This document shows, piece after piece, positions 8,173 to 16,889 of a stretch of 43,567 nt of DNA (its first letter is position 1; the number at the start of each line of letters is the position of its first letter). The notes under the pieces were generated by a model that was not told the origin of the DNA, made no database searches, and saw nothing but the letters and a program-made list of their open reading frames with translations. The stretch covers positions 1-43,567 of the forward strand of contig NZ_JBHRZT010000013.1 of NCBI RefSeq assembly GCF_042649685.1, given 5' to 3'. The DNA comes from Bacillus_BA songklensis (GTDB lineage: Bacteria; Bacillota; Bacilli; Bacillales; Bacillaceae_H). The position numbers and the translations under genes were made by a program.

Positions 8173-9546
8173 ATGAAAAGTCCTGATGCAACAGGCAATA
8201 TTGAGATGACGCTACAAACTCTTTTAAAAATTCTCGATCATTCCTCAGATGAAATTTTTGTCCTTGACGGCGAAAAGCGGATTCTTTACGTTAACCAGGC
8301 ATGTGAGCGCCATTACGGGCTGAAGCCGACTGATGTCATCGGCAAATATAATGTCGACTTATTTGAAAAAGGCTATTGGAAACCATCCATTGTGCCGGAA
8401 GTGTATAAAAGAAAAAAGCCTTGCTACATGAAGCAGCAAACTTATATCGGAGCTGAACTGATGACGTCGGCGATTCCAATCTTAAATGACGAGGGGGAAA
8501 TCGAACTCGTCGTCACCACATCGACCGAATTACAGACATATAAAATGATAAAAGCGAATGAAACAAGTGATGAGTCAAAAACTACTCAAGAAGATGATGA
8601 AACAGGCCAGATCATTACTAATAGTAGCAAAATCAACCGAATCTTGACTTTTTGCGAAAAAGTGGCGCCAACTGATTCCACGATTTTAATCCAGGGAGAA
8701 TCAGGAACAGGAAAGGGCGTGCTCGCTCATTTCATCCACCGGATTAGCAAGCGGAAAAGTGGCCCGTTCCTAACAATTAACTGCGCGGCCATTCCGGAAG
8801 AGCTGCTCGAATCGGAGTTATTCGGTTATTCAAAGGGCGCATTTACTGGGGCAAACAAAACTGGAAAACCTGGATTGATTGAGGCAGCGGATGGCGGCAC
8901 TGTGTTTCTTGATGAAATTGGAGAAATGCCGCTCACACTTCAGGCGAAGCTTTTACAAGTAATCCAAGACAAACAGTTCATTCCCGTCGGCGGCAGCGAA
9001 ATGAAAAAGGTCGATATCCGCATCATCGCCGCAACGAACCAGGATTTAATTGAAATGGTCAATGACAAAAGATTCCGGGAAGATTTATTTTACCGGCTGA
9101 ATGTGATCGACGTTCACCTGCCGCCACTGCGTGAGCGCAAAGAAGATATCATTCCGCTCACGTACAATTTTTTAAATAAATTCAATAAAAAATACCATGA
9201 CAACAAAGTCATCTCGGAAGAATGCCTGAACATCTTAATCCATTATTCATGGCCAGGCAATGTACGCCAGCTCGAAAACTTGATTGAACGGTTAGTCGTC
9301 ATTAGCGACTCAATCATCCAGGTGGCCGACTTGCCGGATATGATCACCGCCAACGTTGAACAAGTCACACAGCTCGCTCTCCCCACTTCACTCGATAAAG
9401 CGATTGATGAAACAAAGCGGATCTTAATCAGAAGATCTTACCAAACATACAAATCATCTAGGAAAGTCGCGAAAGACCTCGATATTAGCCAAACGAAAGC
9501 CTCGAAACTAATCCGGGAGTACTGCAAGGATTTGATGGATAACTAA
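8173..9546 (+). CDS. sigma-54-dependent transcriptional activator (PAS-AAA+-Fis HTH)
   Basis: Bacterial enhancer-binding protein, 457 aa from the ATG at 8173 (GAGAGGA upstream); a TTG at 8152 is a weaker alternative. Order of domains: PAS sensor (about residues 15-120), AAA+ domain with Walker A GESGTGKG at 175-182, GAFTGA loop at 222-227, Walker B GGTVFLDEIGEM, arginine-finger region REDLFYRLNV, then a C-terminal Fis-type HTH (about 420-457). The GAFTGA loop is the sigma-54 contact. It faces the sigma-54 promoter at 8019-8035 and so is the probable activator of the oxygenase operon. The PAS domain is the presumed inducer site. Resembles RocR-type and other Bacillus catabolic activators. Confidence 0.92.
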   Translation: MKSPDATGNIEMTLQTLLKILDHSSDEIFVLDGEKRILYVNQACERHYGLKPTDVIGKYNVDLFEKGYWKPSIVPEVYKRKKPCYMKQQTYIGAELMTSAIPILNDEGEIELVVTTSTELQTYKMIKANETSDESKTTQEDDETGQIITNSSKINRILTFCEKVAPTDSTILIQGESGTGKGVLAHFIHRISKRKSGPFLTINCAAIPEELLESELFGYSKGAFTGANKTGKPGLIEAADGGTVFLDEIGEMPLTLQAKLLQVIQDKQFIPVGGSEMKKVDIRIIAATNQDLIEMVNDKRFREDLFYRLNVIDVHLPPLRERKEDIIPLTYNFLNKFNKKYHDNKVISEECLNILIHYSWPGNVRQLENLIERLVVISDSIIQVADLPDMITANVEQVTQLALPTSLDKAIDETKRILIRRSYQTYKSSRKVAKDLDISQTKASKLIREYCKDLMDN

Positions 9547-9645
9547 GCCTAAGCGTCTTGGATTTTCTTAGATTGGACTTGTAGGTTCTGGTGCAAAAAC
9601 GGAAGATAAAAATAAAGTATGAAACTATAAAAATAATTGTAAAAC

Positions 9646-9675
9646 AAAAGGTGCTTCGTATAGGAAGCACCTTTT
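9646..9675 (+). terminator. Rho-independent terminator after the activator gene
   Basis: AAAAGGTGCTTC pairs with GAAGCACCTTTT around a 6-base loop. It lies 100 bp after the stop and could work in both directions. Confidence 0.85.
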
Positions 9676-9754
9676 ATTTACATAACACCCGTTATCGGTA
9701 GTACAATCAAAATACTACATAAACAAAGAAATACCATTGGTTATTTAAAATGAA

Positions 9755-9923
9755 TTACCTTGCAGATCGATCTTCTCTTGAATCTAATAAAGAAGAGCAT
9801 TCTCTTTCTCTCGGAAAAGGAATAACTTGTCTATACGGAGGTGGAGGAAGTTGGGCATTACGGTCTTCTGTTTCAGGTATATTAATCCTTACCATGTCAC
9901 TGTCGCGTTGAGTCCGAATCTCG
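9755..9923 (-). other. open frame remnant downstream of the tnpB-like pseudogene
   Basis: On the minus strand an uninterrupted frame runs from about 9945 to a TAA at 9755. It includes PETEDRNAQLPPPPYRQVIP and ends near SREDRSAR. It has no plausible start or ribosome site and is out of frame with the tnpB-like piece. It may be the tail of a deleted gene joined at the transposon boundary. I do not recognise the family. Confidence 0.3.
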
Positions 9924-10721
9924 TTAACAACAATTTGGAAGTACAGTTATGTAATTACGTGCTTGTCCCCACGAAAAATTTTGCTTACTAATTAGACGTT
10001 GTTTTAAATATTCTTTTACCTCTATACGAATTTTAATATTCTTAATTCCAGAAAAGTCAATGTAATAATGAGTATCAGAGTGGTTAAAATGTATTCCGTA
10101 ACTTTTACTTAACAACCGAACATCCCATCTATCTTTTTCCCATTCTTCACGAATGTCTACTAATTCAACAAGAGTAGAAAGAATAACTCTTAGAAAATTA
10201 GCAATTTTTGTTTTATGTGTATATTGACCGTAGGGGCTTTTTGTAGTTGTCATGGTTTTTATTTTTTTATTTTCTCACCACAATACCCATTTTCTTTCTG
10301 TTTCTTCTACATTTAAATCAAGTAAAGAAGAGAGGTTGGGATATTTTTCGTTTAGAAATTCTATCAGCCTACTTAAAAACCGAGCTTTGTCGGTGTAGAT
10401 AGTGGTTATCGACCATTCATCTTTAAATAACTTATTGTAAAACATATATTTAAATTCCAAATTAACAGAAGGGTTATTGGTAAAAAAACGCAAGTTTTTA
10501 TAATTACATCTATGGTTATCATATTGCTCCTTAAAGTTCTCAATTGAGCCGATAAAATTTATATTCCAGGTATCATTCATTAAAAAATATGAATTTTCCA
10601 CTACACGTTCCGCCACGGAACCATTTTCGTTAATGGCCTTTTCAATATAGGAAGAGAGTTCTTTCTGGATTTTTTCATGAAAATTTAGATTCTCTGTATT
10701 AGGTTTATACATTGTTGTCAT
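9924..10721 (-). pseudogene. Tn554 TnpB-like recombinase, truncated and interrupted by TGA
   Basis: Two adjacent open pieces (10275-10721, 148 aa; 9924-10253, 109 aa) are in the same frame, separated by one in-frame TGA at 10275-10277 and six further codons. The first ends SLLDLNVEETERKWVLW; the second contains REEWEKDRWDVRLL. Both resemble the N-terminal third of the large Tn554-type TnpB recombinase (about 630 aa normally). The gene overlaps the upstream tnpA-like gene by 4 bp as in Tn554. The frame closes at 9924, so the catalytic C-terminal domain is absent. It is a dead copy by both nonsense mutation and 3' deletion. Confidence 0.65.
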
Positions 10722-11860
10722 TCATTTAAATCCTCCTTATTCTCAAATCTCTTAATTTGAAATGCAGGTTGAGCTTTGCTCCAATTCTCACGAATCTCTT
10801 CATCCGAAGGGTGGAGGTACATATTCATAGTGGTTTGAATTTGGGAATGACCTAACCGTTCCTGTACTTGTTTAATATCTTTAGTTTGCCGATAGTACAT
10901 TGTTGCGTGTGTATGGCGCAGTAGATGAGGGTGTACGTCAATACCCGTTTTATCTCTTAGTCTCTTAAACAGCGCACTCACATCCTGATAGGTCATAGCT
11001 TGTCCAGTGTTTTTACCACGCAGTTTTACGAATGCAGAATTAGTATCTATCTCCAGGTCATCAATGACTTCGTAAAGATAATCGTCAAACAAGTCCATTA
11101 GCTCTTTAGAAATATATATTTTACGTTCCCCTGTTTTTAACTTTGCCTCATTTGGTAATTCACCACGATCTTTCAATTGAATATGATGTCCACCCTTATG
11201 ATCAAAAATAAAATCCTCTATAAACAAGGATAAAACTTCGCCTATACGTAATCCTGTTTCAAACAACAATCGAATAAGAAATTGATTTCTTATATTGGTT
11301 GCTGCTTGATAAAGCTGTTCAACTTGTTCTTTAGTCAATACTTTTATTTTCTTCTTTGGTTCTTTTAATTTTAAGATGTTTTTTCTTGATGGTTTACCTT
11401 TATTGATGTGATAAAGAAAGTCCTTATATCTTGTACGTCTACCTCTGTATACTTGCTTTATCATTTTATCCACATAGTCATTTTGTATTTCTTGATTTTG
11501 ATAAAGATAATCATAAAAGCTAGTGACTACAGTAATGATGAGGTTCACAGATTTCTCTGTTCGCTTCATCCTTGTTTGTTGTAACGAAGTTACTTTAATA
11601 CTTCCATATGGATTTCTTGACCACCCAACAAACTCTGCTAATTCTCTTATTGTCACTTCTTTAAAATCTTTGTCTACGTCCTCCAAATACTCAAAATAAT
11701 GCTTTAAGGAATAACAATATGTCTTCTGTGTATTGCTGCTTTTTCCTGTTGCATCTAGATATTTTAAATACTTCATCACTGGAACAACAGGTATTCCACC
11801 ATCATCAAGAAGCATATACCTTTTCTTATTACCATCAAGTAATACTTCCTGTACTTTCAT
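10718..11860 (-). CDS. tyrosine recombinase, Tn554 TnpA-like
   Basis: Site-specific recombinase of the phage-integrase family, 380 aa from the ATG at 11860 (GGTGGAGG 5 bases upstream). An N-terminal SAM-like core-binding domain (about 30-130) is followed by the catalytic domain, with Arg in TGLRIGEVLS, the HxxR box HPHLLRHTHA, His in LGHSQIQTT and the Tyr nucleophile in MNMYLHPS. The N-terminus is close in style to TnpA of Tn554, which normally acts with TnpB and TnpC. Here TnpB is broken and no TnpC is visible. The gene itself looks intact. Antibiotic-resistance or other cargo typical of Tn554 is absent. Confidence 0.8.
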   Translation of the reverse strand: MKVQEVLLDGNKKRYMLLDDGGIPVVPVMKYLKYLDATGKSSNTQKTYCYSLKHYFEYLEDVDKDFKEVTIRELAEFVGWSRNPYGSIKVTSLQQTRMKRTEKSVNLIITVVTSFYDYLYQNQEIQNDYVDKMIKQVYRGRRTRYKDFLYHINKGKPSRKNILKLKEPKKKIKVLTKEQVEQLYQAATNIRNQFLIRLLFETGLRIGEVLSLFIEDFIFDHKGGHHIQLKDRGELPNEAKLKTGERKIYISKELMDLFDDYLYEVIDDLEIDTNSAFVKLRGKNTGQAMTYQDVSALFKRLRDKTGIDVHPHLLRHTHATMYYRQTKDIKQVQERLGHSQIQTTMNMYLHPSDEEIRENWSKAQPAFQIKRFENKEDLNE

Positions 11861-12119
11861 AACATCCTCCACCTTAAAAACATAAGATCATAAAATAAAC
11901 ATATTAAACTACAAATTCACAGTCTAGTTTATGAATTTAATATGTATTAAAAAAGAAGATATTAGCTCTTATATTGAACTAATTATCCTCTAATAATTAT
12001 AGTACAGTTAAGTTCTTTGCTTTCCTATCAGCCTGTTACGGGACCCTTGTGGTGACCCCAAAGAAAATGGAATAGATGGCATGAAAGTAAATCTTTCTTT
12101 GCCTAAAGGCATGAAAAAA

Positions 12120-12141
12120 CAGGGAGAATGAATTCTCCCTG
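12120..12141 (-). terminator. terminator after the truncated small gene
   Basis: CAGGGAGAAT and ATTCTCCCTG form a nearly perfect hairpin, followed on the minus strand by TTTTTT. Confidence 0.7.
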
Positions 12142-12169
12142 CTGTCTGTAACACCTATTCCTGATTCTC

Positions 12170-12293
12170 TTACTCTTCTTGACTATTTTTCTTTTCCTTC
12201 ACATATTGTTCAGCCGTTTCCTTCGCCCAATACGGTTTTCCTGAGATGACCATATTCGCCTTTGATAATTTTCCTCTCCCATGTAAATTACTT
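12170..12293 (-). pseudogene. C-terminal remnant of the small wHTH-like gene found at 14876-15187
   Basis: Minus-strand translation gives GKLSKANMVISGKPYWAKET and ends KEKKNSQEE, closely matching the C-terminal 40 residues of the 103-aa protein encoded at 14876-15187. The N-terminal 60 residues are absent. DNA identity is high over about 150 bp, including the 3' flank (the CTCCCTGCT and CAACACCTATTC region). It is a truncated duplicate flanking the kinase region in direct orientation. Confidence 0.75.
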
Positions 12294-12518
12294 AATTTCT
12301 ATACTCTGCGGTTCTTCAAAGCACGGCGTGGAGGGCTGGCTAACGAGTGAGTTTAGCCGAAGAAGCAATGACAGAACTACTAATACTTTATAAAGATATG
12401 TGTTTCCGAAGGTCGCAATGTGTAAAAATACTGTCCTGTAATTTTTATTGTCATAATATTCTCACGGAATTAAAATGAGAGAAGTAGAAGATTACAATTG
12501 GGAGAAGAGGTAACAACG

Positions 12519-14177
12519 ATGCCGATGCAGAAAAGGAAAGTTTTGCTTTTGTATATTATAGGGAGTATCATTTGGATTATTATAACGGAATTTTTAATAC
12601 GATTATTGGAAATGGACATACAAAGTGTCCTCTTATTCGAAAAGATAAAAGGAATTATATATATACTCTTACTGGGTGGATTTATCTATTTTGTGTTAAA
12701 TAAGAAAGAAGAACATACTTTTAGTAAACAGGAAGAAAAAAGACTTTTGACTTTAATTAATTCAATGGTTGACTTTGTTAATTTTAAAGATGGAGAAGGA
12801 AGATGGTTGGAAGCTAATGATTTTGCTCTAAAGTTACTCCAACTTGAACATGTTGATTATAAAGGGAAAAAGGACTGCGAATTAGCTCAGTATACGGAAT
12901 TTTATAAAGACGCGTTAAACCATTGCACAGTAACTGATAAAAGAACTTGGCAAAACGGTGAACTTTCCAGGTTTGAGGAGCATATTCCCCTTCCAAGTGG
13001 GGAGATTAAAATATTTGATACAATCAAAGTTCCTTTGTTTAATTCAAACGGAAGTCGTCAAGCTTTAGTGGTGATTGGTAGAGATATAACGGAAAGGAAA
13101 ATCGCTGAAAAGAAATTAGCAGACAGTCAACAACAGTATAAATCCCTATTTGAATATAATCCAGACTTGGTATACATGGTGGATTTAAAAGGAACAATTA
13201 CAAATCTAAATCCAAGTTTTGAAAATGTTACTGGTTATCAAAGGGAAGAGTATATTGGAAAGCCCATATTACCACTTATTTTAGAGGAAGACAAAGAAAA
13301 AGTAATGGAATCATATTATAAGTTGATAGACACAGGGGAGCCTTCGCTATATGAAATCACGATTCAGCATAAGAATAAAAGAAAGGTGATTTTAAGCTGT
13401 ACTTCTGTTCCTATGATAATTAATGACAAAATAATTGGAATTATTGGGTATTGCAGAGATATTACGGTATTAAGGGAAACGGAAGAACGTTTAAGAAAAA
13501 CGGAAAAACTGTCGATAGTAGGGGAACTAGCTGCAAGTGTAGCTCATGAAATCAGAAATCCGTTAACTTCCGTTAAAGGTTTTATCCAACTTTTACAACA
13601 AAAAAATGAAAATGATAAAACATACCATGAAATCATCTTAACAGAACTAGATAGAATCAATGGAATAGTAAGTGAATTGTTAGTGTTAGCTAAACCTCAA
13701 GAAATTACGTTTAAACAAAGTGATGCGATTCAACTATTAGATAATGTGAAGGCGTTATTAGAGTCACAAGCTCATTTACATTCTGTTGAAATGTCCGTAT
13801 ATGTATCAGATGATATTCCAGCTATTGATTGTGAACCAAATCAATTAAAGCAGGTATTCATCAATGTCATTATGAATGCCATAGAAGCTTCTAGTCATGG
13901 TGGAAAAGTATCGATTAAAGTGAGTAAAAAAGATGAGGAGAACGTTCTTATTAGCGTAGAAGATAATGGGTGTGGTATTCCTGAAGACCGTCTAAAACGA
14001 CTAGGAGAACCTTTTTATTCTTATAAAGAAAAGGGCACAGGTTTAGGTTTGACGGTTTGCTATAAAATTATTGAAGCACACAGAGGTGAAATTTCATTCA
14101 CCAGCCAGTTAGGAACAGGCACGACTGTAGATATCGTCATCCCCATCAGTCATAAATCTAAAAAAATAGCCAAATAA
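12519..14177 (+). CDS. orphan PAS sensor histidine kinase (KinA/KinB/KinE-like)
   Basis: Membrane histidine kinase of 552 aa from the ATG at 12519 (GGGAGAAGAGG 8 bases upstream; the TTG at 12498 is less likely). Two N-terminal transmembrane helices (about 8-30 and 42-60) enclose only a short loop, so it probably senses inside the cell or membrane. Two PAS domains follow (about 72-190 and 200-320), then HisKA with the phospho-acceptor His343 in SVAHEIRNPLTSVKG, then HATPase with the N box (NVIMNAIEASSHG), G1 box DNGCGIP and G2 box GTGLGLTV. No response regulator is adjacent, so it is an orphan like the sporulation phosphorelay kinases. Low GC and remnants on both sides suggest an acquired or rearranged segment. 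Confidence 0.88.
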   Translation: MPMQKRKVLLLYIIGSIIWIIITEFLIRLLEMDIQSVLLFEKIKGIIYILLLGGFIYFVLNKKEEHTFSKQEEKRLLTLINSMVDFVNFKDGEGRWLEANDFALKLLQLEHVDYKGKKDCELAQYTEFYKDALNHCTVTDKRTWQNGELSRFEEHIPLPSGEIKIFDTIKVPLFNSNGSRQALVVIGRDITERKIAEKKLADSQQQYKSLFEYNPDLVYMVDLKGTITNLNPSFENVTGYQREEYIGKPILPLILEEDKEKVMESYYKLIDTGEPSLYEITIQHKNKRKVILSCTSVPMIINDKIIGIIGYCRDITVLRETEERLRKTEKLSIVGELAASVAHEIRNPLTSVKGFIQLLQQKNENDKTYHEIILTELDRINGIVSELLVLAKPQEITFKQSDAIQLLDNVKALLESQAHLHSVEMSVYVSDDIPAIDCEPNQLKQVFINVIMNAIEASSHGGKVSIKVSKKDEENVLISVEDNGCGIPEDRLKRLGEPFYSYKEKGTGLGLTVCYKIIEAHRGEISFTSQLGTGTTVDIVIPISHKSKKIAK

Positions 14178-14371
14178 TCAGAATTGAGGATTTTTGAACT
14201 GTTTATAAGATTAATTTTGCCAGTTCACTTTCCAACTTAAAGAAAAATTCCTATGGAAGGATTAATGTATATTCTTTGTTGAATTTTGTTAGTTTAGGAT
14301 TAAGTTTAAGATTAAAGTATTTATGATTGTCTTTTATTTTGTTATGCTAACATCACCATCATTTTCATCGT

Positions 14372-14402
14372 AAAAGCCGGCTGTTGGACACAGTCGGCTT
14401 TT
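14372..14402 (+). terminator. terminator after the histidine kinase
   Basis: AAAAGCCGGCTG pairs with CAGTCGGCTTTT, loop TTGGACA, followed by CTCTTT. It is about 195 bp after the stop. Confidence 0.75.
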
Positions 14403-14478
14403 CTCTTTGAGTTCCAATAATAGAGCCATTATATTAACTAAAAAGGTGAATAGAGTATGTAATTAAACTTGAGAAGAG

Positions 14479-14736
14479 ATGAAAATAAAAGTGAAACCAG
14501 AAGAAACAGAAGAGTTTATTTTACTTGAACAGATTGTTGTAACGGAAGAGTTTTTAAGCTCGCATCCGAATGTTGAAAAAACACAGCAAATCATGGATCA
14601 TGTCAAACAGACAGGCTACTTAGATGAGCCCACTACGATTAATCGGAAGACAAAGATTCTTACGGGCGGCTACAGACGCTATATTGTGGCTAAAAAGGTG
14701 GAAATGTATTTAAGTTCTATTGTTTATGAGAAATAA
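14479..14736 (+). CDS. small ParB/sulfiredoxin-N-like protein
   Basis: 85-aa soluble protein. Residues 50-75 (TTINRKTKILTGGYRRYIVA) resemble the ParB/Srx N-terminal nuclease-like fold, in which a value-then-GYRR motif follows a conserved strand. The DNA-binding HTH of ParB is missing, and the length is only that domain. The ribosome site is weak (AGAAGAG directly before the ATG). Similar stand-alone proteins occur on plasmids and in integrated elements, and the neighbours here are element debris. Function unknown. Confidence 0.6.
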   Translation: MKIKVKPEETEEFILLEQIVVTEEFLSSHPNVEKTQQIMDHVKQTGYLDEPTTINRKTKILTGGYRRYIVAKKVEMYLSSIVYEK

Positions 14737-14875
14737 GCTTAGAAAGACTGAACAGGCCTTATAACAACAAAAACTTTCAACATCAAGGATGACTGAAGGA
14801 CTTTATGTACCTTTCATGTTGAAAATTGAGCATTTTATGGAAAAAGAAAGATCATCTCCCTGCTACCGGCAACAC

Positions 14876-15187
14876 CTATTCTTGAACCTCTTCTTGATTC
14901 TTTTTCTTTTCCATCACATACTGTTCAACTGTTTCTTTCGTCCAATACGGCTTTCCCGAAATGACCATATCCTCTTTTGGCAGCTTTCCTCTTAAGCGAT
15001 AGACGGCCAACTTATTTTGAGTAAAGGCCAACCCTTGTTCATTTAAATACCGGGCAAAATCCGTTTGATTGAAATATTCGATTGGTTGTTTTTCTCCTAT
15101 GATAGAGGCACCATCTGATGTAGGAAACAAATACGTATCCTTTTCAAAAAAGGGTTTTAATAATGTAACTTTTTGCGACAAACACAA
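14876..15187 (-). CDS. small winged-helix-like DNA-binding protein
   Basis: 103-aa hypothetical protein. Residues 40-95 (from FNQTDFARYLNEQGL to GKPYWTKETVEQYV) look like an excisionase- or MerR-type winged helix: a helix with AR-L, a second helix and the common PYW-xxE-V-Y segment, ending in a charged tail. The start is uncertain; ATG at 15187 is used without a strong ribosome site. A truncated second copy lies at 12170-12293. I infer a DNA-binding role, possibly in a mobile element. No enzyme motif is present. Confidence 0.55.
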   Translation of the reverse strand: MCLSQKVTLLKPFFEKDTYLFPTSDGASIIGEKQPIEYFNQTDFARYLNEQGLAFTQNKLAVYRLRGKLPKEDMVISGKPYWTKETVEQYVMEKKKNQEEVQE

Positions 15188-15431
15188 AAAAGCGATCTTT
15201 AGAACGATTGATAATGAAAAGGAAAAAAACCTTTAATCATACCATTCGATCCAAAGACCGCGTGTAGTTTTAATAATTTAACCGCTGACCGTAAGTCGCA
15301 ATAAGTAATAAAAAGAAAAAAATTACAAGTAAATTAAAGCATTGTTGTAAAACAAATACAATATGTTAAGATGGTTTGATTTTCAACTTATAATAACACA
15401 TTTAAAGTTTACACTTCGAAAAGTTGACACC

Positions 15432-16598
15432 CTAATGCAATACTCTAGTAGCAGTAGTAAATTTAGACGGATTATAAGTAGAAATTTTCACTACATCACC
15501 CGTTTGCGGGGCATGCATATATTGCCCGCCACCAATATATATGCCGACATGATAGGCAGGGTTACCTCTGAATACTAAATCTCCTGGCTGTACCTCATTC
15601 AGAGAAATTCTTGTACCAACATTTTGCTGGTCACGTGACGCTCTTGGAAGATTTATGCCAACTGAACGAAACACATTTTGAGTGAATCCTGAACAATCGA
15701 ATCCGCTTGGTGTTGTCCCGCCCCAAACGTAAGGAACCCCCAAATATTGTTTTGCTGTCGCAATGACCTTATTTGCCACTCCAGAGTTAGTTAGAGTGGC
15801 TGCTTCGACCGATGGTGTTGATTTTGAAGCTTTGGTTACTAAAGATTGCTGTCGAGTCTCTTGTTCAGCTTTTTGGACTTGTTGGACTTGTTGGACTTGT
15901 TGGGCACGCTGTTGGGCTAATTGTGCCTGTTGTGCTCGTCGTTGTGCCTCTTGTTGAGCCAGTTGATCCTGTTGATTTTTTAATGTGTTTTTCGCTTTTG
16001 CTAATTCTTTTTCAACTTCTTTTTTATCTACTTCAATCTTTTTTTGTTCAGCCGCTAATTTATCTTGGCTCTTTTTTAATTGGTTGTACTCATTTTGTAA
16101 TTTCTCCTCTGCTTTTTTTAACGCTTGTTCTTTTTCATTTAAACCATTTAGTAAGTCTCTGTCACTTTCCATAATTTGTGAAATCGCAGTAAACCGAGTT
16201 AAAAACTCAGAAATATTATCAGACGAGAGCAATAATTCTGCGTAAGTAGCGATTGACTGTTTTCCCTCTAACTGAATGCTTCTTAGTCGTTCAGAATAGA
16301 CCTTTTTGTGAGCATCTAATGCCTTTTTGGCTTTTTCAATTTCAGCTTCTGTTTCTACAATTTTTTCATGTTGTCTTTTAATATCATCGTTTAGTTTTTG
16401 ACTTTCCTCCATTGCTATGGTGATCCGGTTATCTAATTGTTGAATCTTTGTTTCAAAGTCATCGATTTGTCCTTTTGTAGCATCTATTTGGCCTTTTGTC
16501 ACTGGTGAATCTATTGGACTTGCAAAAGTAGCTGTTGCCTGAATCATAGTGGCGAGGATGGCAGCCGATACCGTACATTTCATTAATTTTTTCATCAT
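15432..16598 (-). CDS. secreted NlpC/P60 D,L-endopeptidase with coiled-coil domain (CwlO-like)
   Basis: Peptidoglycan hydrolase, 388 aa. It has a signal peptide (about 1-27, cleavage after TFA), a long coiled coil (about 30-235) ending in a Gln/Ala-rich stretch of QQAQLAQQ and QQVQQVQQ repeats, and a C-terminal NlpC/P60 domain (about 275-388). The catalytic triad is visible: Cys302 in GFDCSGF, His350 in HVGIYIG and His362 in MHAPQTG. Architecture matches CwlO/PcsB-type D,L-endopeptidases, which need activation through the coiled coil. The start has GAGGAGA 7 bases upstream. It is divergent from an L,D-transpeptidase, with WalR-type boxes between them. The Q-rich repeats are low-complexity DNA and may vary in length. 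Confidence 0.92.
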   Translation of the reverse strand: MMKKLMKCTVSAAILATMIQATATFASPIDSPVTKGQIDATKGQIDDFETKIQQLDNRITIAMEESQKLNDDIKRQHEKIVETEAEIEKAKKALDAHKKVYSERLRSIQLEGKQSIATYAELLLSSDNISEFLTRFTAISQIMESDRDLLNGLNEKEQALKKAEEKLQNEYNQLKKSQDKLAAEQKKIEVDKKEVEKELAKAKNTLKNQQDQLAQQEAQRRAQQAQLAQQRAQQVQQVQQVQKAEQETRQQSLVTKASKSTPSVEAATLTNSGVANKVIATAKQYLGVPYVWGGTTPSGFDCSGFTQNVFRSVGINLPRASRDQQNVGTRISLNEVQPGDLVFRGNPAYHVGIYIGGGQYMHAPQTGDVVKISTYNPSKFTTATRVLH

Positions 16599-16686
16599 TA
16601 CAAAATCTCCTCTTATTACCTGTAAATTCCATCTATATTACTAGTTTATATTCCAAATGGCCTAATGACAATGATACAGTCAATAA

Positions 16687-16703
16687 TGTAATATAATTGT
16701 AAT
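16687..16703 (+). promoter_or_regulatory. WalR-type box 1
   Basis: TGTAAT, ATAAT, TGTAAT: an exact match to the WalR (YycF) direct repeat TGTWAH-N5-TGTWAH, between two cell-wall genes. Its direction is toward the L,D-transpeptidase gene. Confidence 0.6.
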
Positions 16704-16799
16704 TTCATGTAGAAAAATTTGTAATATAAAATCATACACATACAAATAGCGACAAGGTTCGACCACAACATCTAGTAGAATAATAGTTATCATTAATAT

Positions 16800-16816
16800 T
16801 GTAATATTGTTGTAAT
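16800..16816 (+). promoter_or_regulatory. WalR-type box 2
   Basis: TGTAAT, ATTGT, TGTAAT: a second exact TGTWAH-N5-TGTWAH, 73 bp before the L,D-transpeptidase start. Confidence 0.6.
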
Positions 16817-16889
16817 CTTTGGATACAAAACCTAAAATTTAAAGACAGTAGACGTTGATAGCTGGATCACCGTTGTGGGGGGAATTTTT

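Larger units (their letters stand above)
11873..12518. other. intergenic region between recombinase and kinase
   Basis: 646 bp without an intact gene. It holds the terminator at 12120-12141 and the gene remnant at 12170-12293 described separately. 11880-12010 is AT-rich upstream sequence of the recombinase. No clear transposon end was found. Confidence 0.6.

Noticed and set aside
15763..16245. Cys/Leu-rich plus-strand frames inside the NlpC/P60 gene
   Set aside because: These are mirrors of the Gln-rich coiled-coil repeats on the coding strand; no start signals.
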